64,000 nt of DNA from Aureobasidium sp. EXF-3400 (GCA_024195585.1 SWBL01000060.1:1-64000); one strand, 5' to 3'. Shown: positions 21,841-32,755, counted from the stretch's first letter. Notes: generated from the letters alone by a model not told the origin. Numbers and translations are program-made.

Positions 21841-24091
21841 TTAAGCAGACTCTTCGTGGATGAGCTTGGTAACCTTGCCAATGGCAATAGTCTGACCCTG
21901 GTCACGAAGGGTGAATCTACCCAAGGTAGGGTACTCGGCGAAGGTCTCGATACAAACACCGGCACCGTTGTTGCTGGTAACCTTCAGACGGGCGATAATG
22001 CTCATACCCTTGGTGGCGAAGCCAGGAGCCTTCTTTGACTTTCTGCCTGTGCCCTTTTCGAGCTTGTGGAGGAGGGCGTCGAAAGTGATTTCTTCGGTGG
22101 CGGCGTGAACTGTTGTATGTTAGCAAGGAGGTTTTGAGAATGGAATGGTGGTGGGTGAACTTACCGTGCATGACACAGTTGAAGCCGGCGGAAAGAATGG
22201 ACTTGATGTCGAGGAGGACAATTTGTGCTTCGAAGGTGGAGACACAGTTGACGGGACGGCGAGGTGAGCACAGCACGAAACCGGGCATGATATCTTCTTC
22301 TTCGATACCCTTGATACGTAGGCGGATCTGGTCACCGCAAGTAGCGTTGGGAATTTCGTCTTCAGTCTCACCGTACAGGGCTGAGATGGTGGTTTCGACA
22401 CGGTTAGGCATCATCAAGTACTTAATATCCTTCTTGATGACACCAGATTCGATCTTGCCCTCGATCATGGTACCCAAGTCACGGTACTTGGCAGCGACGG
22501 GCATCAGGAAGGGAGCGTTCAGCTTGCGCTCCAGAGCCTGCATGCTATCCAGGTAGTCGAGGAGCGAAGGAGAATCGTTCCAAGGGCAGACGTCCTTGGG
22601 AACGGGATTCTTGATACCGAGGGTAGTCTGAGCGGAGATGGGCATGAAGTGAAGATCGGTCTTGGGGTTGTAACCGACACCCTTGAGGAACTGGGCGAGC
22701 TTGCCAGTACATTCCTTGTAGCGCTCCTCGCTCCACTCAACAGTGGGGTCGTCCATCTTGTTGACGGCGACAATGAGCTTGTTGACACCCTGAGTCTTGG
22801 CCAAGACGGCGTGCTCACGAGTCTGACCGCCCTTCTCGAAACCAGTCTCGTATTCACCCTTTCTGGCGGAAATGACGAGAACACCGATATCAGCCTGTGA
22901 GGCACCACCGATCATGTTGGGCACAAAGGTCTTGTGTCCAGGGGCATCGAGAATGGTGTAACGACGCTTCTCGGTCTCGAAGAAGCCCTTACCGACCTCG
23001 ACAGTCTTGCCCTTGGAACGCTCCTCCTTGGTCAAATCCAGAGCCCATGACAGATACCATGTCTCTCTGCCGGCTTCCTTGGCATCACGCTTGTACTTCT
23101 CCATGGTACGCTCGTCGACCATTCCACTGGCGTACAAGATGGAACCACCGAGAGTTGACTTTCCAGCATCGACGTGTCCAAGGAAAATAACGTTGACGTG
23201 CTCCTTGCCGTACATCTCCTTGAGAGTCTCCTCGTCGACATCTGCAGCCTGCTCTGCAGCGACCAAATCGGCCTGGCGGGCTTCAGCACGCTTCTCAGCA
23301 GGGGTAGGCGAGTTGCGACCAGAGGAGGGGGTGGGTGAAGTGCGACCAGATGAAGCAGCAGGCGAGTTGCCAGTCTTCTCCAATGCTTTGGCAGCAGTAA
23401 CGGCCTTTCCGGCACCAGCCTCAGCCTTGTTGACGGTCTCCTTGACTGGTGCAGGCTTGGCGGGCTCAGCGTTGAGCGAGAGGACCTTTGTGCCAGCAGT
23501 CTTCTCGACCTTGGGAGCTGCAGGGGTGCCCAAGCTCAGGACCTTGGTTCCGCCAGTCTTCTCAACCTTGGGAGCCGAAGCACCAGTGTCAGATGCGCTG
23601 AGCGAGAGAGTCTTGACGGCAGCCTTGGGAGCATCGGCGGCGGGCTTGGGAGCGGCAGTCTGGTCACCTCTCTTAGCGATGACGGGTACTTGACGCTGTT
23701 GTTGTGCGGGTTGTTGGTAGGACTGGTTGTATTGTTGACCGTAGCCCTGCTGGCCGTATTGCGAGTATTGCTGGCCATATCCTTGCTGTCCGTATCCCTG
23801 GTTGCCGTACTGGTTGTATTGCTGACCGTAGCCCTGCTGGCCGTACTGCTGGCCGTAGCCACCATATTGCTGTCCGTATCCTTGGCCGGGGTTGAAGTAG
23901 GCCTGGCCAGGGTTGAAAGTAGTAGCTCCGGGCTGGAAGCTACCCATGCCAGGGTTGAAACCACCTCTTTGCTGTTGTTGGGGGTGTTGTTGCTGCTGGG
24001 CGCCCATGTTCAGGCTCTGCTGGGCCTGTCTAGACAGGTCCTGGTCCTGCTGGGCGTCCGGTGAGTCCTCCCACGAGTTAAGATCCGACAT
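21841..24091 (-). CDS. sup35: translation release factor eRF3 with Q/Y/G-rich prion-like N-domain
   Basis: Exons 24091-22165 and 22109-21841 (intron 55 nt, GTAAGT...CAACAG) give 731 residues (yeast Sup35 685). eRF3 is the GTPase partner of eRF1 that speeds peptide release at stop codons. Domains: residues 1-135 are Gln/Tyr/Gly/Asn-rich with imperfect GYGQQY units; about 140-290 is a Lys/Ala/Ser M-domain with three K-[TV]-LSL motifs; then the GTPase with G1 GHVDAGKST (305-313), [13 protein letters not shown] and ISAQ, followed by EF1A-like beta-barrels ending KLIHEESA. The intron splits the codon in VMH-VHAATEE near the C-terminus. The start [12 protein letters not shown] is the first ATG after a stop-free but non-conserved leader. 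Confidence 0.97.
23717..23965 (-). repeat. coding repeat array of the eRF3 prion-like domain
   Basis: Encodes residues about 43-125: first FNPG-type units (FNPGMG, FQPGAT, FNPGQA, FNPGQG), then imperfect tandem GYGQQYxQ/YGQQ units. On the plus strand this reads as repeated CTGGCCGTA and TTGCTG tracts. Analogous to the oligopeptide repeats of yeast Sup35, which set prion propagation. Confidence 0.85.
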
Positions 24092-24456
24092 TGTTGCTGT
24101 ATCGAAGCGATCGGATGTGAAGGGGGTAATGCGACGTTGGTTCGAAAGCGAAGGCGAGTCGAGCTGCACCTGGTGTTTATGGGCGAAAAATGTTGACAGC
24201 CACAAGTTGCGACTCTTGGTGGGGTCGTGCCTGCCTCACACACCGGCTGGCGGCGACTCGATTTTGCAACTTCATCACTTCCGCATCTACGTCACGTGCG
24301 TCTTGGGCATGAACCAATTTTGGAAATTTCCCAGCCATCTTTTTGTTGTACCGGAACTCTGTCTTGCCTTGAGCTGACGACATTGCTTTTGACGTGTTAT
24401 TGCTACATTCTTCTTGGGTATCCATCGCTGCCCAGTCGGCCTGACGCGGTCGCTCA
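24092..24456. other. SUP35 promoter / ERG10 3' region
   Basis: 365 bp between two minus-strand genes. No gene seen; a ccgcatctacgtcacgtgcg segment near 24280-24300 contains a CACGTG E-box-like core. Confidence 0.5.
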
Positions 24457-25877
24457 TCACAACTCGTCCGCGTCCACCATCTGAACCACAATACCTGTCG
24501 ATGCACCGCCTCCGTTGCAGATGGCAGCACATCCGTACTCGCCCTTCTTCAGCTGATGCAACAGCGTCACCAAAATTCTCGAGCCCGAGCTTCCCAATGC
24601 GTGGCCGAGAGAGATTGCACCACCTCTGGGGTTGACGTTGTCCATACCGAGGCCAAGAATCTGGTAATCCGTGTAAGTAGATATTCAAAACACCAAAATT
24701 CACCTCTAGACGTACCTTGGCGTTTGCCTCGATGACGGCGGCAAAGGCCTCGTTGAATTCCCAAACCTTGACCTGCTCCTTGGTGATACCTGCTCTTTCG
24801 AGCACGATGGGGACCACCTTGGATGGTGCAATGGGGAAGTCGATGGGGTCGACTGCTGCATCTGCTGTTGCTACAATGCGTGCGAGCAACTTGTTGCCCT
24901 TGCCGTACTTCTTGGCAATCTCCTTGTTACCAAGGACCAAAGCAGAAGCTCCATCTGACAATCCTGAGCTGTTGGCCGCTGTCACGGTGCCTGAGCCAGA
25001 CTTGTCAAACGCAGGCTTCAGTGTAGGCACCTTCTCAAGCTTCAGTCTGTATACACCTTCGTCTTCAGAGACCACTGTGTCACCCTTCTTGCCCTTGACG
25101 GTCACCGGCACCAACTCTTCCTGGAAGAGTCCCTGCTTGTAGGCTTCTTGTGCGCGCTTGTAGCTCTGGATGGCGTAGTTATCCTGATCTTCACGGGTGA
25201 CACCGTGGTCCTTGGCTGTCTTCTCGGCGCAGTTGCCCATGTGGATCTGGTTGTATACATCCCACAGACCATCCCTGATCAAACCGTCATCGAGCTTGAT
25301 GTTGCCAAAAGGCGGGAGTTGAGATGATCGCGGCAGGTAGTATGGCACTTGACTCATGTTCTCCATTCCTCCTGCGACTTGTGCTTCGGCCAGGCCAAGT
25401 TGGATCTTCATGGCAGCTATTGAGACAGCCTTCATACCCGAGGCGCATACTTTGTTGATGGTTGTTGATTCTACCGAAGTATCAAGGCCAGCAAAGAGGG
25501 CTGCCTGTCTTGCTGGTGCTTGACCGACACCTCCTTGCAAGACCTGGCCCATGTAGACATCGCGGATGTGTTCGGCGGGGACGGATGAACGGGCAATGGC
25601 TTCCTTTATGACGATAGAGCCGAGCTTAGGTGCTGATACCGAAGCGAGAGCTCCATTGAACTGGGAGTCTGTGTTAGACCAGTCGGAAGACTCTGACTCC
25701 CCACGGCAGTTTACATACGACTCCGACAGGCGTTCTGACAGCGCTGAGAATGTATGCGTCTTGAATCTCCTTTGCGCGGGATGTGGAGGAGCTGAACTGT
25801 CTACAGCTGCTGAAACATGTCTGCCGAGCAGAAAGCGGTAGGCGATGCAGAGGAGTGCGAAGTGTGACGGAGGACAT
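24457..25877 (-). CDS. erg10: acetyl-CoA C-acetyltransferase, probably mitochondrial
   Basis: Exons 25877-25719, 25660-24716 and 24660-24457 (introns 58 and 55 nt) give 435 residues. It joins two acetyl-CoA to acetoacetyl-CoA, or the reverse. Seen: nucleophilic Cys in [11 protein letters not shown]; the substrate-binding [13 protein letters not shown] region; [18 protein letters not shown] with the catalytic His; and CNGGGASTG with the second catalytic Cys. The N-terminus ([20 protein letters not shown] then [10 protein letters not shown]) is basic and acid-free, a good mitochondrial presequence, so this is more likely the mitochondrial thiolase than the cytosolic sterol-pathway isoform; the symbol is for the family. 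The first acceptor is the second of two nearby AGs; only it keeps RTPVGVFNGALAS in frame. Confidence 0.95.
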
Positions 25878-26151
25878 TTTGTGAGACTTTGAGTATGTGG
25901 TAGGGAAGAAGAAACAATCGAGTCACCAAAAAAGAATGGAAGGATGGAACATCACATGAATGGTGTAACTGTACGCCGAGGTGGACGCGGGGCAGAAACC
26001 TCCGTTTTTCGTGAAGCCTCGGCTGTCTTCTCCGTGATTCCTGTCCGCGCCCTTGTTGGAGCCGACAGCGCCTTTTGTCCCTTCTCCTTGTGTTTGGAAG
26101 GCTATGGCCGAGCACCCTCTGTTCGTCCTATCGCAGATGTCTCGACATGCT

Positions 26152-26852
26152 TCAGAAGCCACCCGGCCGCATACCCATCGGCATACGACCGGGTGCCGGC
26201 CCTGGCATATGAGGTGGCCCTCCCGGTGGCATCATGAACGCGCCGCCAGGCATCGGCGGTGGCTGCATCATCCCCTTCCTTCCCTTCGACTCCCTCCTCT
26301 TCATCTCAGGATCAACGCGACCACCAAACACTGGCTCTTGTACAGCAACGCTCTTCTCACCTGGCAGCTTGAACTCGACCAGGTTGAAGTAGTAATCTAG
26401 CACTTCCGGATATCGTTGTAGACTGTTCTTCCAATCTTCATCTATGCCTCGCTGGTATGCACCCTGTGCGGCAGACATCTGCATGCGTAGTTCGTGCAAT
26501 TGTGGTGGTGGAATAGGCGGTCGACCCGCATAGATTTTGTATAGTTCGTAATAAGGTATGGTGCCCAGGTGTGCTTCGTATTGCTGCTTCCGTATCTCGA
26601 CCATCTGGTTGAATGTATGGATTATCCACTCGCGAGCGTGGCTGAGTACCCAGTGTCTGGGATCGTCAAGAGTCAGTCTCGAGGAATTCGGGTTGGTATT
26701 GTGAAGGGAACGTACCTTATCTGTCGCATCTCGACGCATGCCATCCAGCGGTGACTTGCCTCGTCCAACGCTCTCTTCAGCCTCTCGTCTTCGTGCTGGC
26801 ATTTCTTCGACGGTGGAGCGCCGCAGACGGCGCATGCTGCTTCAGCTTGCAT
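26152..26852 (-). CDS. unnamed protein with N-terminal Cys/His cluster and Met/Pro/Gly-rich tail
   Basis: Exons 26852-26716 and 26656-26152 with a 59-nt intron (GTACGT...CCCAG, branch CTGAC) give 213 residues. The protein starts MQAEAACAVCGAPPSKKCQH, with Cys-x2-Cys, then Cys-x-His that could bind one zinc ion. Next is a helical region (RLKRALDEASHRWMACVEM, then RQIRHWVLSHAREWIIHTFN) and YYELYKIYAGRPPIPPPQLH, then a Met/Pro/Gly-rich tail (QPPPMPGGAFMMPPGGPPHM). The intron happens to be free of stops, so a longer unspliced frame exists with a different, low-complexity N-terminus; splicing is preferred because it restores the Cys motif and an even helical register. I recognise no family. The tail resembles those of RNA- or chromatin-associated proteins, but no function is claimed. 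Confidence 0.7.
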
Positions 26853-27485
26853 TCGCCGAGTCTGATGTGACCTGAATATCTCTTGTGCTCGACCGAACGA
26901 TACTCAAGACTCGAGTCCAAGATGACCGTGAAAAGTAGAAGTTTGGGTTGAAAGAAGGACGAGATCGAGACCATAGTCACGAGTTAATACCTCGACGATG
27001 CAGGGCATTTCAGCCCAATTGAGCCATTTGGCTAGTTCATTAGAGTATTCTGCCAGGCCAACTTCTGCTGCAGCTTGGTCACGTTCGAGGTTGCCGATTG
27101 GTGCTTTACTGAGTGATGAGCTGTTCCTTTGTGGAGCCGCTCATATGAAGGTCTGTATCGAGTCCTGCCGTGCACAAACATCATGAGTTGATCAAGATGA
27201 TAATTAAAAATGCCGGAATACTGTTTGATAATATATAACAAGATCTTCCAGGTTGGGATGTTGATTCCAAGAGCAGGGTCACACAGGCAGCTTTCAGACT
27301 TGGTCATGGAGAGGCAGTTTGCTGCCGAGTCACGATCACATAATATCAACGGCACAAGAGACAGTGATATGGGGGACGGCAATGATATGATTAAAAGACT
27401 ACAAAACGACAACTACACAATAGTACAGAACAATAGCAAAGGGAAACATGAACGCAATGGTCGGACCTGGAAACGGATCTGGAAG
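26853..27485. other. intergenic, 0.6 kb
   Basis: Between two minus-strand genes. Short frames only (27032-27412 minus, 27210-27563 plus) without motifs. No supported gene. Confidence 0.5.
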
Positions 27486-28101
27486 CTAGATGTAGACAGG
27501 AAGAAGGTCGACATCAGCGCAGCTCGAGGGATTTTCGTAGTGATAATAGCTTCGAATTGTTAGCATGTGGAACCCTCGAGTGAGCTTGATCATCTTACCT
27601 CCATTTGGCAAACAGCTGTGGGACACCGTGCCACCAGTCACAAACAAGCCACCCTCCAAACTCGTTCGACGCAGCAGGTCCGCTAGGGTCCGAGTTATAC
27701 TGAAGACCACTGGAGTTCATGAAGAAGCCACCTGCACCTGAGCCTCCATTGATGCGGACGGGTTCCCAGGCAGCATAGAAGTTGACGTCTGCAACGTAAA
27801 GATCCCAAGGGAAGCCATTACCCAGATCGAACAGCTGGTTGAAGAAAGATTGGCCATCACTCTGTGTGATGTTGGTGGCATTTTCGAAACCTTTGATGGC
27901 GTATGATCTGTTGGCGTAGAACACAGCGTCGTTTAAGCCTGCTCCAGTGTGAGATGCGACAAGCCAGAGATTGTCGAATCTTTCCTTGCTTTCTTGGCCA
28001 GGCTTCAGCTGAGTAAACAGTTCATACTCGCGAGTGGTGTTGATGCTTGCCAGAGTGGTGCCAGCGAGAGCGAAAGCAGAGATGATGGCACTGAGATGCA
28101 T
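27486..28101 (-). CDS. small secreted protein (DUF7907-like)
   Basis: Exons 28101-27599 and 27549-27486 with a 49-nt intron (GTAAGA...TTCGAAG, branch GCTAAC) give 188 residues. A signal peptide is clear (MHLSAIISAFALAGTTLA). The mature protein begins INTTREYELFTQLKPGQESK, has FDNLWLVASHTGAGLNDAVF, several N-glycosylation sequons (NRS, NAT, NIT, NSS), FGGWLVCDWWHGVPQLFAKW and, after the join, SYYHYENPSSCADVDLLPVY. The second exon supplies a second Cys, allowing one disulfide. Secreted, glycosylated, about 170 residues, with a YxLxT...SHTGAGLNDAVF core: this fits what I recall of the ascomycete DUF7907 group, which has no known function. An effector or wall role is speculation. Confidence 0.75.
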
Positions 28102-29509
28102 GATTGATTGTTATTCGTGTGAGAAGACGATACAAGAGGATTGTAGATGATAACGAGAAAGCATTATGAGCAAGACACTGCTTTATATGTCTGCATTCCT
28201 GTAGTTGGAACGTCATTGTGTGGCATAGCCTTACCATCTCAAGGAATAACTTTTGACCTGTATACTAATTTTACGTACCTCGTAATACTATGGTGGTCGA
28301 ATCCTTCAAGAGAACAAAGGCAGAAATGGATCGACCAAGCTGATACCTGACTTCACCGTTTGATTTTGCAGATCGTGGAACAAAAGAATGGGGAGGTCTT
28401 TCTTCACTTTTCACTCTGATATGACTGTGTACTTGATAGATCAGGAAGTCAGATATGTTACATGACTCTCAGAGTGGGAAGTTCGGTTGCTTTGGTAAAA
28501 GAAGTTCGAGGAGAAGCATACAGGAACAAAGTGGCTGCCAAGCTCAAGTTTCGAAGCTTGTCATCGACGGCATCTCGGCATTGCAACTTCCTAACTTGCA
28601 CATCCAAGCACAATGAGCACTCTGAGAGAGACTGTACACTAGTGGTGGCGATGGTGATCAGACTCGAGCGGAGTCGCCGGTCAAGACTGGTGTGCAAAAG
28701 TCACGCGCAACCGAGGCTGATCGCGTCCTGCAACGACTGCTCTCAATAGTTGATGCTTCCAGTCCAAAAATAGAACCTGCTGTAGCTTTCAATCCTTCTT
28801 TGTCTCAACATCGAACCCGGAGAAGTTTGTTGCAGACGCAAATTAAGAAATAGTCAAGCTTCCTAGGCATGTCTTGCGGCAGCGCAGGTACCTCGTATCT
28901 GGAGGATATGCCAGGTCATTTGATGCATCTGAGCAGGATGATCTACTTTCTTGGGTTGCGATCATACACCGAGATGGCCCTCTATACTGATCTCAGATGC
29001 CAGATATCTATTTCCGTACTCTCTCCTCACAGAAGGCTGCATTTGTCCTAGTTCATGACGTGCGACACTTCTTTCTGGAAGACGCGTTCATACCTGAGAC
29101 TAGCCAATTGGCAGAGAGATCTTCGTGCCATTGCATGGTAAGACATCAAATGACGACAAGGGCGAGCATATACCCAAAGTCAAGGCAGTCTTCGTATGAT
29201 TGATCACACTCGCGAGTCTGATGTTGAGCCGTTTCGACTTGGCTCAGACATGGTTGCCATCTACCGACAGGCAAGAACAATGGGAAATGACTGCGCAGAT
29301 GCAGGCTCAGGATCTATTGAAACGATCAAGGCTGCTGCGTGCTTCGTCATCGCAGCTCGAAGTTGAAGAAGGAAGCAGCGACGTTTTCAAAGCCACTTCC
29401 GAATCACAGGACATTACTATTACCTGAACGCAGCTCGATCAATTCCATTTTCATTCCATCGTCGCATCAATATCAACCCTATATCAATTAACAAGCTCTT
29501 ACTTGAGCA
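28102..29509. other. divergent intergenic region, 1.4 kb, possible gene remnant
   Basis: Between the secreted protein (minus) and the 5'-nucleotidase gene (plus). Most is featureless. The part 28870-29430 shows protein-like stretches in all three plus frames. One spliced reading (28997-29137 joined to 29217-29366, GTAAGA donor) gives 96 residues starting MPDIYFRTLSSQKAAFVLVH. The frame at about 29224-29427 also looks peptide-like. This could be an unrecognised small gene or a decayed one; evidence is too thin for a CDS call. Confidence 0.3.
28181..28190 (-). promoter_or_regulatory. TATA box of the secreted-protein gene
   Basis: On the minus strand this reads ACATATAAAG, about 80-90 bp upstream of the ATG at 28101. 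Confidence 0.5.
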
Positions 29510-31625
29510 ATGCCCTCTGACAGCACACCGGTCATCAGGCTCTTACACTTCAACGATGTCTATCGTCTCGAGCCTTCGGAACACGATCCAATTGGGGGTG
29601 TTACTCGCTTCCAAAGCCTGTGCAACCACTATCGACATGATTCGAAATATCATGGGCAACCGGAGCTCATCACGCTCTTCTCGGGAGACGGATTCGGTCC
29701 GAGCCTCGAGAGCAGCGTAACCAAGGGTTAGTTGCCACGTCCAGTATGGATCCTTTGAATAAAAACTGACACGTATGGGAACAGGTGCTCATATGGTACC
29801 AATCCTCAACAACGTACCAGTCGCTGCTGCTTGCGTCGGCAACCATGAACTGGATATGGGCGTCCCTCAATTCGAATATCTCGCATCTCAATGCAACTTC
29901 CCTTGGCTATTAGCCAACGTCATAGATCCGGCGTTGGGTGAAGAAGTTCCTTTAGGACACGCGCAGAAGTCCGCGATGATCACGTCGTCGACTGGAGTCA
30001 AAATCGGGCTCATTGGACTCGCTGAAAAGGAATGGCTCGAAGCTGTCAACTCCCTGCCTGCCAATCTGGTCCACACTGATCCCGTCGTGACAGCGCGCGA
30101 GCTGATACCAGAACTTCGGGCCCAGGGCGCCGAGATGATCATTGCATTGTGTCATCAAAGAGAAGTCCACGACACAAGGCTGGCTGAGGAAGTGCCAGAC
30201 ATCGATATCATACTTTCTGGTCATGATCACCACTACCGCCACTCGAAAGTACGCAACACCCACGTACTGTGCTCTGGTAGCGATTACAAGCAACTCAGCT
30301 ATATTGAAGCGTCAAGGAATGGTAGCAGTTAGGACTTCGCTATCACACGTCGGGACGTCGACAGCACTGTGGTTGAGGACCCGGCTACCGTAGAGCTGCT
30401 TGATAAGCTGTTCTCATCGCTCCAGAACAAACTACAGAAAGTAGTAGGCTGTACCGCTGTGCCACTCGATTGTCGTTTCAGCACTGTCCGGAGCCAGGAA
30501 TCGAACATGGGCAATTTTATCTCGGACTTGATGCGCTACTATTACGACACAGATTGTGCAATGATTGCTGGAGGCACAATCAGAGCCGACATGGTCTACC
30601 CTCCAGGGATTCTGCGACTCAAGGACATCGTCGATTGGTAAGTGCAGAATCCCCTTACCTTCGACTTCGCAAACAATATCCTTCAGCGAGAAGTATATCG
30701 AAGGCAGTTCACTAACGCGTGCTAGCTTTCCGTTCGAGGATCCTGTTGTTGTGATCAAGGTCAAAGGCCAACAGCTACTCGAAGCACTGCAAAATGGTGT
30801 GTCCAAGTATCCTGCTCTGGATGGCCGCTTCCCGCAGGTTTCCAACATCAGCTTTACCTTTGACCCGTCACGGAGCAGTCATGACCGAATTGTCGGAGTA
30901 CAGGTTGGTGGCAAGCCGCTTGATGTCAACCGAGAATACTCTCTGGCAACGCGGGATTTCATGGTCAAGGGTGGAGGTATGCATCCTCCGACGCTGTGTA
31001 TCATCGGTCATCACACTGACGCAATGCAGATGGCTATACCTGCTTTCGTACACGATCAGAGGGAGGACCGGCCGTGTCCGTCGTAGATGAAGAAAATGGC
31101 ATACTCCTTTCGATGCTACTACGACAACACTTCTTGTCATCGATGACAGTCGGACGCTGGAAACACTGGGGCGCAGCACTTGGCCAGCATTGGGGTACAG
31201 TGCATGAGCATCTTCGACGCACAGGCTCAGTGGTCGAGCGTACGGATACCAACCATACTTTCAGGAGGGACAGCAGCGATGCGTCAGCTCGAAGAGCTAG
31301 TGTTGATGTTTCGTCTGGGAGACGAAAGAGCAGCGCTATCTGGGACAGACCACCAGTGAGAATCATCGAGCCAGCTGAGATGGACCTCAGCGAATCTGAA
31401 GACGAATCTGAGGTGACCGCTCCGGTGCTGGCCAGAGAGCTATCGCCGGAAGAACACGAGCTGGTGGTGGCAAGAAAGGCTATGCGAAAGTGGTGGAGAT
31501 TGGCTGGTCTAGATAAACGACATGCGATGGGTTACGAAGCAGGCGAGGAACTGGGAGTTGGTTGGACGAGAGGTATCTCTCCACAACTGGAGGGACGCAT
31601 CAAGGTGGTGTTGCGTGTGGTCTGA
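29510..31625 (+). pseudogene. 5'-nucleotidase-family metallophosphoesterase with an in-frame TAG
   Basis: Four exons: 29510-29726, 29785-30637, 30726-30976 and 31030-31625 (introns 58, 88 and 53 nt); 1917 nt, 638 codons plus stop if the TAG at codon 255 (30330-30332) is read through. The family hydrolyses nucleotide 5'-phosphates or 2',3'-cyclic phosphates. Metal-site motifs: LLHFNDVYR, FSGDGF, VGNHELDMG, ALCHQRE and SGHDHHYRH; after the TAG the nucleotide-binding half continues intact (SNMGNFISDLMRYYYDTDC, GGTIRADMVYPPG, FPFEDPVVVIKVKGQQLLEA). No signal peptide; a long acidic C-terminus. Everything else in the gene looks maintained. The TAG precedes DFAITRRD, where I expect Trp, so TGG to TAG is the likely change. 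Either a recent pseudogene, a sequence error, or a gene needing recoding or editing. Confidence 0.85.
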
Positions 31626-31774
31626 AGTGGCTTGATCGATCTAAAGACCTAGAATCCGATACTCCCCCCTAATTCTACAATTCTTTCGCGAAATGTCCAT
31701 TGCGGAGTGGTATAAAAAGATGAGTCTATCGGCATTATCGTCGTGAGTGTGGGTAGTGTAGGATACGGGTTGCT

Positions 31775-32377
31775 TCATCTCTTCTTCTTGCTGACAACCT
31801 TGGTGAAACCATCATCATCGACCTCGGGCTCCTGTCTTTCGCGTGGGGCGGGAACAAGGGCAGGAGCAGCATCGCCCATCTCGACATCTTCATCGTCGCC
31901 GCTCTCCTCTTCGCTGCTCTCATCGTCATCGTGCTTGTGCTCGACAATTTGTAGATTCTGAGGGACTCTTCCTCCGCGCTCCTCGAAGCGCCTCTTGATA
32001 GCCTCGACACCGGAGAAGTTCCCTTCGGCAGTTTCCTTTCTAAGCTTCATAATCTCTTCGGCGACAGCAATCTCGGTCTCGTCCTCGACGTTAAGATCAA
32101 ACTCGTCTTGCATGACCTGCAGCAAGACAGCTTCGACGTCAAATTGATCGGTATCGGGGCGGTCGGCGAAGAGGTCACTGATGGCACCAGCGAACCAGTC
32201 GCGCTTTGCAGAGCTGTCGGGGCCGCCCCAGTTGCTGGTGACGGCGATGGTGAGGGCAGGCCATAGACCCAGGGCGTACCAGATGCCGAGATCGAAGTTG
32301 GATTGAATTGCTTCTGGGGCTTGTCAGTGCCTGCGTGAAAGGGGGATGTAGCTGATTCTAGTACCTTGATCTGCCAT
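31775..32377 (-). CDS. tsr2: pre-rRNA-processing protein Tsr2
   Basis: Exons 32377-32365 (13 nt) and 32313-31775 with a 51-nt intron (GTACTA...CCCAG) give 183 residues (yeast Tsr2 205). Tsr2 chaperones ribosomal protein eS26 into pre-40S particles and is needed for 20S rRNA processing. Seen: the WGG-domain core FDLGIWYALGLWPALTIAVTS-NWGG with the defining Trp-Gly-Gly; the conserved DRPDTDQFDVEAVLLQVMQD; and an acidic tail ending DGFTKVVSKKKR, the usual Tsr2 C-terminal block. The first exon encodes only MADQ plus one base; the join MADQ-EAIQSNF needs the upstream of two AG choices. Convergent with the 5'-nucleotidase gene (149 bp apart) and divergent from the hydrolase gene. Confidence 0.93.
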
Positions 32378-32755
32378 GATTGTGTTTTGGTGTCTCAAGG
32401 ACCGTGATGGATAATTATTTCGGCCGGCGCAACGAAATTTTGCGCTTGGACCATGCCTTCTCCAGCTTTCGGGAGAGGTTGGTGAGTGGACCCTGGAAAC
32501 GTCATGATCGTCGCCTTGCAGAAGGCTTCATCTCCCGCGATGCACCTGCCCGAAACAAATATACATACGGCTCACCCGGCCCCTGCCTCTTGCGCACATG
32601 TTCGCAACCTTTGCACCAACCATCACTTCCTAACAACCTCTACACCAACATCGCTTCTTTCTGATCGGGGTGCTATGCATTCATGACAAGCATCACTCGA
32701 CACTCGATCACATCTACAATACCAACAACGAGCCACTTGATTAAGAAGATCAACA
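32378..32755. other. divergent promoter region TSR2/hydrolase
   Basis: 378 bp between the start codons of two divergent genes. CAACC and ACATC-rich leader sequence on the hydrolase side. Nothing else seen. Confidence 0.5.

Noticed and set aside
26657..26835. Longer unspliced start (MPARRREAEESVGRGKSPLD) for the 213-residue protein
   Set aside because: Its N-terminus is low complexity and the consensus GTACGT...CTGAC...CCCAG intron fits; the spliced frame gives a coherent Cys motif and helix.
30322..30332. An 11-nt GT...AG segment (GTAGCAGTTAG) that would remove the TAG of the 5'-nucleotidase gene by splicing
   Set aside because: Far below any workable intron length, and removing it would also shift the frame; the downstream frame is in phase without it.
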